59,875 nucleotides of DNA from Leptospira bouyouniensis (GCF_004769525.1 NZ_RQFT01000018.1:1-59875), one strand, 5' to 3'. Shown: positions 7,980 through 18,133, counted from the first letter of the stretch. Notes: generated by a model not told the origin, from the letters alone. A program made the numbers and translations.

Positions 7980-9065
7980 TCATCCTTTTCCCACTAACTT
8001 CGCATACTCACTCGGTGACATCTTCTTCAATGATTTAAACGCAACATTGAAATTTGCTTTTGAATTAAATCCAACTTGGTATGCAAGTGACAACAGATTG
8101 ACCTTTGGGTTTTCTTCGATGAGCTGACAAACTTCAGCAATTCGATATTCATTTACCAATCGATTGAAGTTCATGCCTAAATATGCATTGATGTATTCAC
8201 TGAGTTGGTAATCTTTGATTCCTAATCGTTCGGATAGATTGGATAAATTGATTGTTTCTTCTCGGTAAACGCATTCCTGTTTTAACAAATGGTCTAAGTC
8301 TTGTTGTAATTTTTCCAAATTGAGATTTAGGATTCTCGAAGTACGATAGGACTGCCGAAGACCAGGTAAAATATCTTTAAACAACTCATGATTGATTTCT
8401 GTTCCAATAAATGCGACGACTGCCATGAGCGTAGCAAGGCCTGCAGTAAAATAAATCCCGGAGTTCCAACGAAAGATTGTGCTGAATAAAATGAAACTAG
8501 CAAATGTAATATTGCCTTTTAAGATCATCCCCAAAACTCTGACACCCAATTTGGCTTCCTCATTTGGATTGCGATAGAGTATATTTCGATACTGATAAAT
8601 CATCCAAACAAAGCTGATGATCCAATACAAACAACCGAGTAAGGCTAAATACTCTGGAATCGAATAGGATAGTCCCGTAAAACTTTCATTCATCGATTGT
8701 TCTAAAACTCTCGGATGTATGATTTGTAATACAATCAAGAAAACAATCACAAGAAAGGTTGGGTACAATCGTTTGAGTCTGCCAATCGAAACAGGCTCTG
8801 TACTTAAGAATTGTTCAATTGTATATTGCATACTCCCTGGAATCAAATAGATGATGGGCACATAACCATGATTCAGTAGTGGAAATTCAAATTCAAAACC
8901 GGCAAATAAACGGTACGCGTAGATGATGAGAGTCCCACCAGAAAAAGCCGCAATCATTGCAAACGGAAACCCTTTGGATCCTTTTTCTTTCACAAGGATT
9001 CCGATTCCCAAAACAAAATGATACCAAGCACCAAATTGAAGCCAGGACCCCAAAAATTCAGACAT
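7980..9065 (-). CDS. AraC-family regulator with membrane-embedded N-terminus
   Basis: A 361-residue protein. The first about 230 residues form six or seven hydrophobic helices (for example LQFGAWYHFVLGIGILV, FLVIVFLIVLQII, NITFASFILFSTIF). The last about 110 residues are an AraC-type double helix-turn-helix: INLSNLSERLGIKDYQLSEY, then LLSLAYQVGFNSKANFNVAF and KKMSPSEYAKL, the AraC signature. This is the membrane-sensor AraC design common in Leptospira. I chose ATG 9065; a longer reading begins at TTG 9101 without a better ribosome site. It is divergent from the CocE-like hydrolase and lies next to the amidohydrolase, so it probably controls one or both. Its inducer is unknown. Confidence 0.85.
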   Translation of the reverse strand: MSEFLGSWLQFGAWYHFVLGIGILVKEKGSKGFPFAMIAAFSGGTLIIYAYRLFAGFEFEFPLLNHGYVPIIYLIPGSMQYTIEQFLSTEPVSIGRLKRLYPTFLVIVFLIVLQIIHPRVLEQSMNESFTGLSYSIPEYLALLGCLYWIISFVWMIYQYRNILYRNPNEEAKLGVRVLGMILKGNITFASFILFSTIFRWNSGIYFTAGLATLMAVVAFIGTEINHELFKDILPGLRQSYRTSRILNLNLEKLQQDLDHLLKQECVYREETINLSNLSERLGIKDYQLSEYINAYLGMNFNRLVNEYRIAEVCQLIEENPKVNLLSLAYQVGFNSKANFNVAFKSLKKMSPSEYAKLVGKG

Positions 9066-9133
9066 ACGACAAAAGTCGGACAATATGCACGGTTTCGTCA
9101 ACTGTTTGGAATTGGCAGTAAACGAATAAAACG

Positions 9134-9208
9134 TACAAAATCATGATTTTAGACCAAAATTTTCGTCCAAGATTGTCATTTTAGACGCAAATACTCCCTC
9201 TTTATGTT
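9134..9208 (+). promoter_or_regulatory. Divergent promoter region with direct repeats ATTTTAGAC
   Basis: ATTTTAGAC occurs at 9146-9154 and 9178-9186, 32 bp apart (about three helical turns), a typical arrangement for an AraC-family activator. The second copy overlaps a candidate -35 (TTAGAC 9181-9186), followed after 16 bp by TATGTT (9203-9208). A palindrome AAAATCATGATTTT (9137-9150) and the TACAAAATC core (9134-9142) lie just upstream. The reading frame of the hydrolase starts at 9236 after a GAGG. Confidence 0.55.
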
Positions 9209-9235
9209 ATTTTTGAGTCAATTCAGAGGCGAATC

Positions 9236-10960
9236 ATGAAAAAGCAAAAAAACTATCTCTCTCTCCTCCTCATCGTAGGGAACTTCCTACTGATTGCTTG
9301 TGGGGGGAATGGAAATCAAAACGGAAAAGAAACGAGTGCCATATTGTCGGTGTTAAATGGTCAGGCGCAAAGTACAACTGTGACACCAGATATGTTACAA
9401 CAAAGTAATGCAGCTTATACAAAGGACATCCAAACGGCATTCCAGAATGAAAACGATGGAAGTTTTACTTTTAACGATAACATTTCGTTTTTAAGTAACG
9501 ACGGTGTAAAAATCACAGGGAACCTGTTCATACCAAAGTCAGGCACAGGTCCCTTCCCTGCGATAATTTTTGTCAATAGTTGGGCATTGAACGAATACGA
9601 ATACATTGTTCCCGCTGCAAAACTGGCAAAAAAAGGATATGTTGTATTTAGTTACAACACTCGAGGGTTTGGAACATCTGGTGGACTTATCAATGTTGCT
9701 GGTCCAAAAGATATGGAAGACCTATCAAAAGGAATCGATTTCCTTTTAGCAAATGCTCCTGTCAATGCGTCAAACATTGGTATTGCGGGGATTTCGTATG
9801 GAGCTGGGATTTCTTTACTGGGCCTCAGCAAAGAACCAAGAATCAAAACTGCAGTGGCCATGAGTGGTTGGGGAAGTTTACCTGATTCTCTTTATGGAAA
9901 CCAATCACCAAGACTTGTTTGGGGGCTCCTCCTAGTGACTGCAGGGTATATCACAGGAAGAATGGATCCCATCATTGCAGAAAATTTTCAAAAACTTTTG
10001 GATACAAGAGACGTTGCCACTGTCTTATCATGGGCAAGAGAAAGATCACCTAACAATTTTGTGGCGGAATTAAATGCATCTGGCAAACCAGTTTATATTT
10101 CCAATAACTCACAAGATAATTTATTCCAACCAAACCAAATCCTACCTTACTTCGAACAACTCACTGTTCCTAAAAAATTGGATCTCAATAATGGAATCCA
10201 TGCAACAGCTGAAATTGGAGGGATTTTAGGAATCAACAACTATGTTTGGACGAATGCTTATGACTGGTTTGATTATTGGTTAAAAGGAATCCAAAATGGA
10301 ATCATGACAAAACCAAAAGTGACAATCCAAAAACGTTTCTCTAGTGATCGTGTGAGTTATACAAATTGGCCAAACCCTTCTAAGATCGAAAGGACCTACC
10401 ATTTGCGACCAATGGGTTTGTTTAGCCCAGGCAAAATCACAACAACAGCGAACACAAGTAGTGGGAACGATACCATTCTATCGGGAGGAACCAGTGCCAC
10501 GACAGGAGTTCCACTTTTATCAGAGATATTGGATGGTGCCGTTTCTGTTCCAGTAACAACCAACGTGAATTTAATTGATCGCACAAACGCAATGGTGTAT
10601 TTATCTGACAGCCTGCAAACACCTCTCAAACTTCGCGGCAAAACATTTTACAAAGGTCGCATCAATAGTTCAGACTACGCACCACATGTTGTTGTTTACC
10701 TATATGAAGTAGACTTTTGGGGAACAGGAAAATTGATTAGCCATGGAACTGCAACACTCTTCAACGTGAAAGGAAAAGACGTAGATTTAAATGTAGACCT
10801 CCAAGCAGTCGCACATGACTTCCCTGCTGGATCTCGCATTGGTTTGGCCATCGATAACATTGACCCAATGTATGCGGTACCAAAACCAGTTTCACTCTAC
10901 ACGACTACGTTTAAACACAGCACATCGAACGCATCCACACTTAAATTTGAAAGTGAGTGA
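9236..10960 (+). CDS. CocE/S15-like alpha/beta hydrolase lipoprotein
   Basis: A 574-residue protein with a lipoprotein signal (SLLLIVGNFLLIACGG; lipidated Cys near residue 22). The alpha/beta hydrolase core has YNTRGFGTSGG (oxyanion region) and GIAGISYGAG with the nucleophile serine in GxSxG. The C-terminal third (DYAPHVVVYLYEVDFWG, then GSRIGLAIDN) is the jelly-roll domain of the X-Pro dipeptidyl-peptidase (S15)/CocE family. Such enzymes are esterases or peptidases; the substrate is unknown. It starts at ATG 9236 with GAGG upstream. It is divergent from the AraC regulator through a repeat-rich promoter and is followed by a clear terminator at 10997. Confidence 0.86.
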   Translation: MKKQKNYLSLLLIVGNFLLIACGGNGNQNGKETSAILSVLNGQAQSTTVTPDMLQQSNAAYTKDIQTAFQNENDGSFTFNDNISFLSNDGVKITGNLFIPKSGTGPFPAIIFVNSWALNEYEYIVPAAKLAKKGYVVFSYNTRGFGTSGGLINVAGPKDMEDLSKGIDFLLANAPVNASNIGIAGISYGAGISLLGLSKEPRIKTAVAMSGWGSLPDSLYGNQSPRLVWGLLLVTAGYITGRMDPIIAENFQKLLDTRDVATVLSWARERSPNNFVAELNASGKPVYISNNSQDNLFQPNQILPYFEQLTVPKKLDLNNGIHATAEIGGILGINNYVWTNAYDWFDYWLKGIQNGIMTKPKVTIQKRFSSDRVSYTNWPNPSKIERTYHLRPMGLFSPGKITTTANTSSGNDTILSGGTSATTGVPLLSEILDGAVSVPVTTNVNLIDRTNAMVYLSDSLQTPLKLRGKTFYKGRINSSDYAPHVVVYLYEVDFWGTGKLISHGTATLFNVKGKDVDLNVDLQAVAHDFPAGSRIGLAIDNIDPMYAVPKPVSLYTTTFKHSTSNASTLKFESE

Positions 10961-10996
10961 ACAACATATCACTTAGTATTTGCTAGGTGAACATTT

Positions 10997-11022
10997 GGGA
11001 GAGACCCACTCTCCCATTTTTC
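10997..11022 (+). terminator. Intrinsic terminator after the hydrolase gene
   Basis: A perfect 7-bp stem GGGAGAG / CTCTCCC with the loop ACCCA, followed by A and a run of Ts. It lies 37 bases after the hydrolase stop and isolates it from recC. Confidence 0.88.
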
Positions 11023-11042
11023 GAATTCATTTCGATACACGA

Positions 11043-11110
11043 GCGCCCCGGATAGCAGCGGAAATCCTTTGCCTATGGCAAAGATTGGAGCGTATAGCCG
11101 GAAATGGCGC
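11043..11110. repeat. Structured intergenic element, copy 1
   Basis: A nested inverted repeat. The outer arms are GCGCC (11043-11047) and GGCGC (11106-11110). The flanks are GGATAGCAGCGGAAATC and ATTGGAGCGTATAGCCGG. The inner hairpin is CTTTGCC-TAT-GGCAAAG (11067-11083). A second element with the same flanks but a different inner hairpin lies at 36684-36756. T-rich sequence follows (11114-11127). It is noncoding; the function is unknown. Confidence 0.7.
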
Positions 11111-11210
11111 CCTAATTTTTTCTTTTTCAAAACGAAACAACAGATAATGATTGCGTTCCAACTTCTCCGAGCTGAAACTATCTTTGATTTTTTGAATCAA
11201 GGGATTTTTT

Positions 11211-14200
11211 TTGCCAATACATTATTTTGCAGGACTCCATCTGCACGAAATCACTTCGGAACTCACAAAACAAATTAAAAAGGAACAAGTTGAAAATCCA
11301 CTTCGCATGCCACTTGTGGTTGTGCCAAATACCAATTTAATTCCTTGGCTCAAACTCAACATTCCAAAGTACAATGATTCACAACTTTCCATCAACATTG
11401 AATTTACATTTTTAGAAAAAGCAATTTTAAAAAGTATCTTCTCTTCCTTACAAATTCCTGCTTGGGCAGAGGTGGAGGAATTTTATGATTACAATTCCTT
11501 CAAAAAAGATTGTTTTGATTTCCTTTATCGAAACCAAACGACTTTATTCCAAAATCATCCAGAGATCCAAAGGTATATCTCCGATTTACCAAAGTTATAC
11601 TACTTGTCTGACCTATTGACAAAGTATTTCAAAGATTATGAATTGAACCGGTCCAATTGGATTCACCACTGGCTTGGGGATGAAAAAAGCTCTATCCCGA
11701 ACCAACTCACAAGTGATCCTTATTGGGAATTGGAAAAAGAAATTTACCTTGGGGTAAACCAAGGTGGCAAAAAAAACTTATTCTATTACTTAACCAAAGG
11801 GAAAGATTTAAACCTCCAAGGTAATTTGCATTTCTTTTGTTTGTCCAATTTATCAGGGACTTATATCGATTTTTTAAAAACTGTATCGAAGAATCCAAAT
11901 TCAAATTTTAACATCTATATCTACCAATTCCATAATGGGAAAGTGATTGGACAAAACCCAGAGAAAACTAAAAATTATTTATCTAAATTTGCAAAACCGC
12001 AATCCTATTTAGCAAAAGAATTTTCGAATGTTACCAAACAAAAAGAAACATCCAAATATGCAAGTGGAGGTATGTTAGCAAAACTAAAATCCATCCTGTT
12101 AGAAGAACAGGGAAAAGAAGAAAATTACTTAAACGATCAAACTGTTCGAATATGGAATGCACCTTCCGAGTACCGCGAGATGGAATCCATCGCACATGAT
12201 ATCCTTCATAAAATTAGCACAAACAAAGGGAACTTGAGTTTATTGGATTTTGCGATCCTTGTTCCGAATACGAGTGACTATAAAGCCGCCATTGAATGGG
12301 TATTCCACGGAGGAGTTTATACTACACAAAGTATTGAAGAAACCCCTACCCTCCAAAGGTTGAATTATTCTCTTTCTGATTTAGTGGCAAAAGATACTTC
12401 TTTATTGTACAAAGTATTTGAAATCCTCTTCCAATCATTTTTAAACCAAAGGATCGAAAAGGATGAATTGGTTCATCTACTTCAAAATCCTTTGATCACA
12501 GGCAAAAACAAAATTGAATCCTTTGACCAAACCAATTCGGTCATCCAATTACTCGACTCACTTGGCTCACTCTATGATGAAAACAAAGAAGAGAACCCTT
12601 ATACAATTTCTTTTGGAGTGAAACGTGCCGTACTATCTGTGATGAGTGATGAAAAAACCACATGGAGTCACATGGGAGTGATCACAGATCCCTTGGCAGA
12701 AGAAGATTCTGTTCTCCATTTGAATTTGATTTGGGAACAAATCAAGACCTTACAAATGTTTTTTGAAAATGAATTTTTACAATTACCAACTAAAGAAAGA
12801 TCCAAAGCATTTGAAACCAAGTGGAATGATTTCTTAAAGTTTAGTGAGGAAACAGAAAACGAAAGGATCTATTTCGCAGAGTGGTTAGAAAACATTTCAA
12901 CTTGGTGTGACACCGAATGGAACCAAGTAACTGACTTTTTACAATTCCTGAAACTACAAACAGAAGAAATCTTTTCGAACATCGCAACACAAAGAGGGAA
13001 TTACCTGACAGAAGGGATTACCATTTCTTTATTACAACCAATGCGACCGATTCCCTTTTCCCATATCTACATCGTTGGATTAGGAGAAGGAAAATTTCCA
13101 GGATCAAAAGATTTATCAAGGTTTAACTTAAGAAAAAATGAAACAAAACCTTGGGATTTGAATCGAGTGGAAATCCAAGAATCCTTATTATGGGAAACCA
13201 TCATATCAGCAGAAGATAGTATCACTTTTTCCTATGTCGGGAAAAACACATTAGAAGATAAAGAATTTGAGCCTTGTTCCAGTTTGTTTGAGATCATGAC
13301 TTCTCTTGGGATCGAATCCGCTACTGAAATCCCCCTAACACCTTATAGTCGATTTTATGATCAGGAAATTTTACATTCCTATGATTATGCAAGAAATTTA
13401 AAACCATACAGAAGTTTGAATACTGATTTGCCAAAACCAAGTTTTACTTCCTTGGAAGATTTGGCCATATCGAATTCAGAAGTGAAATTCAAAAAAGAGA
13501 TCTCCATTGAATCTATTGCTTCAACATTTAAAAATCCAATTCTCCCTTATATCAAAGAAAATCTAGGATACTTTGATGATGAAGAAGAAACGTCTTTAGA
13601 AGAACCATTTTATTTCAATTCACTGGAATCTTTCTTATTCAAATCAAAATTTATTCCATTATTTACAGAATCATTGGCAAAGGAAGAACTTTGGACTTGG
13701 AACAAAGATTCGATCAAACAAAAAATCGATGAGTTCAGTACAATCGCAGAGAACAAAGCAGAATTTCCTTATGGGGCATTCCATTTAGTCACAACAGAAA
13801 CTTTACTTGAGGAACTCACTGAAATTGCGGAAGTATACAAATCATTAAAAACAGAACTCTTTTCAAATTCCAATGGAATACAATTTGTAAGTTCACTCTC
13901 AGTTGGTGATACAGGATTACGAACTGGACTCAAATTGCCTGCATTTCCATTGGATGAAAACCAATCCATCACTGGTGAGTGGGAGAATCTTATTGTTATC
14001 GGTGATACTTATTATTGGTTTTACCCAAAAAGTTACCAACCAAAACCAGAAAAAGCAAATGAATATGTAAAAGATTATTTTGGTAAGATGATCCATTTAT
14101 TCCTCAGTGCTTGTTTGTTTCGAACCATTGGAAAAAAATTAGTCATCATACCCATCTTATCAAAGCAGAAAGGAAACAATGAAATCCTTCCCTTTGAGAG

Positions 14201-14510
14201 TTTACCAGAAAAGGAATCGGCTGAATACCTTCGAAACATTGTCAACTTGGTCAACGAATCACCTCCAATGTACATTCCAAATCCTGGCCTCAATTTGTTT
14301 TTTGCAGAAATGGGCATAGAACACGCTGAAGGTGATGGTAACAAATTAGATTCTGCCTGGAAGGAATTTTTAGAAGAAGAGTCAGATCAAATCATAGAAT
14401 TTGAATCGAAACATATGAAATTATCTCCATATACAAAGGATTTACTACACCAATTTTCGTTTCAGAAAGTTTACCCCCTACTTTTTCCCCTTCTGAAAAA
14501 AGGTTTTTGA
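11211..14510 (+). CDS. recC: Exodeoxyribonuclease V subunit RecC
   Basis: A 1099-residue protein with the RecC start pattern (HYFAGLHLHEITSEL, then VVVPNTNLIPWLKL) and the helicase-like middle segment GITISLLQPMRPIPFSHIYIVGLGEGKFPG that RecC shares with AddB. RecC has no active helicase motifs; it holds RecB and RecD together, splits the duplex and scans for Chi. The start is TTG 11211, about 8 bases after GGGA; no ATG fits. It is the first gene of recC-recB-recD, with each gene overlapping the next. A plasmid-borne RecBCD is unusual; as I recall, L. biflexa p74 has the same arrangement, and the host may rely on this copy for double-strand break repair. Confidence 0.93.
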   Translation: MPIHYFAGLHLHEITSELTKQIKKEQVENPLRMPLVVVPNTNLIPWLKLNIPKYNDSQLSINIEFTFLEKAILKSIFSSLQIPAWAEVEEFYDYNSFKKDCFDFLYRNQTTLFQNHPEIQRYISDLPKLYYLSDLLTKYFKDYELNRSNWIHHWLGDEKSSIPNQLTSDPYWELEKEIYLGVNQGGKKNLFYYLTKGKDLNLQGNLHFFCLSNLSGTYIDFLKTVSKNPNSNFNIYIYQFHNGKVIGQNPEKTKNYLSKFAKPQSYLAKEFSNVTKQKETSKYASGGMLAKLKSILLEEQGKEENYLNDQTVRIWNAPSEYREMESIAHDILHKISTNKGNLSLLDFAILVPNTSDYKAAIEWVFHGGVYTTQSIEETPTLQRLNYSLSDLVAKDTSLLYKVFEILFQSFLNQRIEKDELVHLLQNPLITGKNKIESFDQTNSVIQLLDSLGSLYDENKEENPYTISFGVKRAVLSVMSDEKTTWSHMGVITDPLAEEDSVLHLNLIWEQIKTLQMFFENEFLQLPTKERSKAFETKWNDFLKFSEETENERIYFAEWLENISTWCDTEWNQVTDFLQFLKLQTEEIFSNIATQRGNYLTEGITISLLQPMRPIPFSHIYIVGLGEGKFPGSKDLSRFNLRKNETKPWDLNRVEIQESLLWETIISAEDSITFSYVGKNTLEDKEFEPCSSLFEIMTSLGIESATEIPLTPYSRFYDQEILHSYDYARNLKPYRSLNTDLPKPSFTSLEDLAISNSEVKFKKEISIESIASTFKNPILPYIKENLGYFDDEEETSLEEPFYFNSLESFLFKSKFIPLFTESLAKEELWTWNKDSIKQKIDEFSTIAENKAEFPYGAFHLVTTETLLEELTEIAEVYKSLKTELFSNSNGIQFVSSLSVGDTGLRTGLKLPAFPLDENQSITGEWENLIVIGDTYYWFYPKSYQPKPEKANEYVKDYFGKMIHLFLSACLFRTIGKKLVIIPILSKQKGNNEILPFESLPEKESAEYLRNIVNLVNESPPMYIPNPGLNLFFAEMGIEHAEGDGNKLDSAWKEFLEEESDQIIEFESKHMKLSPYTKDLLHQFSFQKVYPLLFPLLKKGF

Positions 14511-14512
14511 AA

Positions 14513-17500
14513 ATGGACCATCCTTTAGCCAACCATCCCAATTTTATCGAAGCTTCTGCCGGAACCGGAAAAACACATCTAATCATGCAAATGTTAGGTG
14601 ATGTAATGACCCACGATGTCACAAATCATACAAAAGAAAATCGACTTCTCCAATTTTTGGTATTAACCTTTACAGAAAAAGCTGCAGGTGAATTAAAAGC
14701 ACGATTAAAATTAAAAATCTTAGAACTCTATGATCTTGGCAAACACCCCGAATACTACCAATACCTTCGAGATTTAGACCAAGTTACCATTTCCACAATC
14801 CATGGTTTCTGCAATATGGTGTTAACAGAATACCCGGTAGAAACCCAAAACAATCCAAATGTAAAACTAACATCGAATGAAGAATTGATTCGAAAGACTT
14901 TTTATGATCTCAAAAGAAACCAGTGGGAAGGGAGAGATAAGGAATCACTCGCAAACGATATTTTGATATCGAATTTAAAGAAGAAAGAAGATCTCGTCGT
15001 AAGCACAACGTCGAAACTCCTTGCCGATACAAAGGATTATGTATTCCCAACCGTTGTCTCCTTAGACGAATGTATTGCCGAAGCAAACAAAAGCAATGTC
15101 TCAGATGCACTCATAACAATTTGTGAAGTTTTAAAAGGTCCAACCGGTGAAGCGATTACGGCACAAGGAGCAAAAGGTAGTATCCCCCAATGGATTGACA
15201 ATTGGGTATCACTTGAGTCATTTGCCTATGCAATTCGAAACGAAGACATAAAATCGGTAGCAAGAGAATTGAAACGGATTTCGAAATTAACCCGTTCTCT
15301 TGGTAAGGATGTAAAGGGAAATGGATTTGATTATTTCCTTTTGCAAGGGAGTACGATTGTCAAAAATTTAGATGCGGCATCCCTTGCGTTACAAGGAAAA
15401 ATTGAAACAGTTATCGATTCGCTAAAAAAAATATTCCCTCTAGGCGAATTGGATTATGATGGAACTATCTTTTTACAAAATACAGTAAACGAACTCACAG
15501 CCAAAACAAAATCCATCATTGAAAAAGGGGAATACCTCACTTATGATCAAATGATCTTAAAGGTATATGATGTCATTGTACGTAACCCCAACCAAACTTT
15601 GGTTCAATCTTTGCAAGAAAGATTCCAAGTTTGTATCCTGGATGAATTCCAAGATACAGACAAAAACCAATACCAAATCTTCAAAACTTTATTTTACGAT
15701 CAGGATACAAAGTCTAGAATGCTCTTTTGTATTGGAGACCCAAAACAAAGTATCTATGGATTTCGCGGAGCCGATATTGGAATTTATCTAGAAGCTTCTC
15801 GTGACTTCGAAGGAAGTAAAGCTACCTTAGAAACCAATTACCGATCCACAAAAGAATTAATCCATGGTCTCAATACGATTTTCCATGATGAATCAAAAGA
15901 ATTTGGAGAAACCTATTTTTTTCCCATAGAAGAACCAGGCTCGAGCAAAGAAAACTACTTATATAAAAAGGTATCATCACCTGACTTAGATACCATCAAA
16001 TACATATATGTGAATCCCGACGAATCAGCGATTCATATTTTTAATTTCAAGGAAAGACTCCCCAATATAAACAAATCTAGAAATAGTTGGGCTGAGACAA
16101 TTCGGAATGAAATCAAACGGATCCAAACCAAAGAGATAAGTCTCGCCTACTATAAAAAAGGGGAACGTGAACCCCAAGAGATCAAGTTAAGGGACATTGC
16201 TATTCTTTGTGGGAATAAAAAAGAAACAGAACTTGTTGAATTTTATTTAACAAAAGCAGGGATCCCTTGTTCCATCTACAAACAAAGAGGGATTTACCAA
16301 TCAAGAGAAGCAGACCAAATTCAAAATCTATTAGAATGTTTACTCAGTTCCAACTCCTCACAAAGTTATAAAAAAATTCTATTCTCTGATATCTTTTCTA
16401 TCCACCCTCATGAGATACAAAAGTTTGATGAACACTCCATTGACTCCTATGAGAAAGCGCTGATCGACAAATGGCAGAGACTGATCAAAGAAAATCGATA
16501 TGCAAGTTTCTTTCGTTCTGTCATGGACGAAACCAAACTGTTTTGGCAGGAAACAAATCGAACACTTGAATGGGAACGCAAACGCACCAACTTCCGCCAA
16601 ATCTTTCAAAAATTATTGGAAATACAGCTAAAGTCAAATTGTAGTTTGCAAGAGTTACTTACGAATTTACGCGAGTTGAAGCAAAAGAAACAATCTCCCG
16701 AAGAAGAGCCGTTATTTGATCGCGAAACAGAAGAAGATTCCGTACAAATTTTAACCATCCATGCATCAAAAGGATTAGAATGGCCAGTGGTATTCTTATT
16801 TTATTTTGGAAATCGAGGACCGAATGTAACGAATAAAGAATACCCGATTGAAATCGAAACTCCTGAAGGTAAAAAAAGAAAATGGATCCTTGATTTATGG
16901 GATTTACATTCAGATAAAGATGGCGAAGAAAACCATTTCCTGAATGAACAAAAACGTCTGTTATATGTGGCTCTTACCAGACCCAATCTAAGACTTTACT
17001 TACCGAAACTCAATTGGGGAAGGTTTAAAAAAGAAGATTCAATTCCAAACTCCGGTTATAGCCAAATCCTGTATCAAGAATTAATCAGAATCCAAACTTT
17101 ACAAAATCAAAATCCTTCTCTGGCACAAAGTTTTGTATTCCGTGATCCCAATGAAATATCAGAATCACAAAAACCAAATCTTCTTCCTTCAATTGACACT
17201 CTAAAGAAAAAACCAACTTCCCCAATCCTCTACCCTTCTGAAATCAAAATTGGTCGAGTTCTCTTGCAACATAGTTATACAAGTTTGCAAGCAAGTGAAA
17301 AAAACTTAAATGTTTCCCAAGAGGAAAAGAAAAAAGAATTAGAAGAAACTCCCGATGTGGAAGTGAGTTCCACTCTTGAATTACCATCGAGTGCAAAGAT
17401 CGGAAACTTTCTCCATAACATCCTTGAATTGTGTGACTTCTCGACCTTCCAATTGGAAGTAGAAGCAATTCTAGAGAATCCTTCATGGAAGTGGGCCTAC

Positions 17501-18133
17501 CACAAATCGTTCGTTAGATATCCAATTGAAATCGAAGGTAAGGATACAAAAATAGAATATACGGTTGCGTCCTTATTGAAACGAGCAATGACAGCAAGGA
17601 TCAATCTTGCTACGGGAAAATCAATCTCTCTCAGTGAATTAAAGGAAGAAGAAAAGTCTGCCGAATTAAAATTCCATTTATTCTTACAAAACCTACTTAA
17701 AGAAAGTGGAGCTTCCTTAACGGATGGGTTCGAACATTACTTAAAAGGAGCCATCGATTTGGTTTTCGTTAGGGAAGAGAAATTCTATATTGTGGATTAT
17801 AAATCCAATCTATTACCAAACAACGACTATAGTAGGGAAGCTGTGGCAAATGCCGTCCGAGATAAAGGTTATCTCTTCCAAAAATCAGTGTATTCGTTTA
17901 TTTTATTTGAATACCTAAAGTCACTTTTTGGACCGAAGGAAGCCTTAAACAAGTTTGGTGGAGTATACTATTTGTTTTTAAGAGGAATGATCGGTGACAA
18001 ACAAACGGGTATCTACTCTGATTTAAAATATTCTGATGCCGATTGGACGATCGAGCAGTTTGATGATATCAAAAAAGAAGTGATGGCCTATATTCGCAAT
18101 GCTTCTGACCAATTAGAGAAGGTATATTCATGA
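14513..18133 (+). CDS. recB: Exodeoxyribonuclease V subunit RecB (helicase-nuclease)
   Basis: About 1206 residues. It contains an N-terminal superfamily-1 helicase with Walker A EASAGTGKTHL, LQFLVLTFTEKAAGELKARL, Walker B CILDEFQDTD, FCIGDPKQSIYGFRGAD, LETNYRST and LTIHASKGLEWPVVF. A C-terminal nuclease carries GAIDLVFVREEKFYIVDYKS, the D..DYK catalytic pattern of RecB. The active sites look intact. I prefer ATG 14513 (AAAAAAGG 9 bases upstream) over TTG 14507, which overlaps the recC stop. Its stop overlaps the recD start (ATGA at 18130). It unwinds and degrades blunt DNA ends and, after Chi, loads RecA. Confidence 0.95.
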   Translation: MDHPLANHPNFIEASAGTGKTHLIMQMLGDVMTHDVTNHTKENRLLQFLVLTFTEKAAGELKARLKLKILELYDLGKHPEYYQYLRDLDQVTISTIHGFCNMVLTEYPVETQNNPNVKLTSNEELIRKTFYDLKRNQWEGRDKESLANDILISNLKKKEDLVVSTTSKLLADTKDYVFPTVVSLDECIAEANKSNVSDALITICEVLKGPTGEAITAQGAKGSIPQWIDNWVSLESFAYAIRNEDIKSVARELKRISKLTRSLGKDVKGNGFDYFLLQGSTIVKNLDAASLALQGKIETVIDSLKKIFPLGELDYDGTIFLQNTVNELTAKTKSIIEKGEYLTYDQMILKVYDVIVRNPNQTLVQSLQERFQVCILDEFQDTDKNQYQIFKTLFYDQDTKSRMLFCIGDPKQSIYGFRGADIGIYLEASRDFEGSKATLETNYRSTKELIHGLNTIFHDESKEFGETYFFPIEEPGSSKENYLYKKVSSPDLDTIKYIYVNPDESAIHIFNFKERLPNINKSRNSWAETIRNEIKRIQTKEISLAYYKKGEREPQEIKLRDIAILCGNKKETELVEFYLTKAGIPCSIYKQRGIYQSREADQIQNLLECLLSSNSSQSYKKILFSDIFSIHPHEIQKFDEHSIDSYEKALIDKWQRLIKENRYASFFRSVMDETKLFWQETNRTLEWERKRTNFRQIFQKLLEIQLKSNCSLQELLTNLRELKQKKQSPEEEPLFDRETEEDSVQILTIHASKGLEWPVVFLFYFGNRGPNVTNKEYPIEIETPEGKKRKWILDLWDLHSDKDGEENHFLNEQKRLLYVALTRPNLRLYLPKLNWGRFKKEDSIPNSGYSQILYQELIRIQTLQNQNPSLAQSFVFRDPNEISESQKPNLLPSIDTLKKKPTSPILYPSEIKIGRVLLQHSYTSLQASEKNLNVSQEEKKKELEETPDVEVSSTLELPSSAKIGNFLHNILELCDFSTFQLEVEAILENPSWKWAYHKSFVRYPIEIEGKDTKIEYTVASLLKRAMTARINLATGKSISLSELKEEEKSAELKFHLFLQNLLKESGASLTDGFEHYLKGAIDLVFVREEKFYIVDYKSNLLPNNDYSREAVANAVRDKGYLFQKSVYSFILFEYLKSLFGPKEALNKFGGVYYLFLRGMIGDKQTGIYSDLKYSDADWTIEQFDDIKKEVMAYIRNASDQLEKVYS

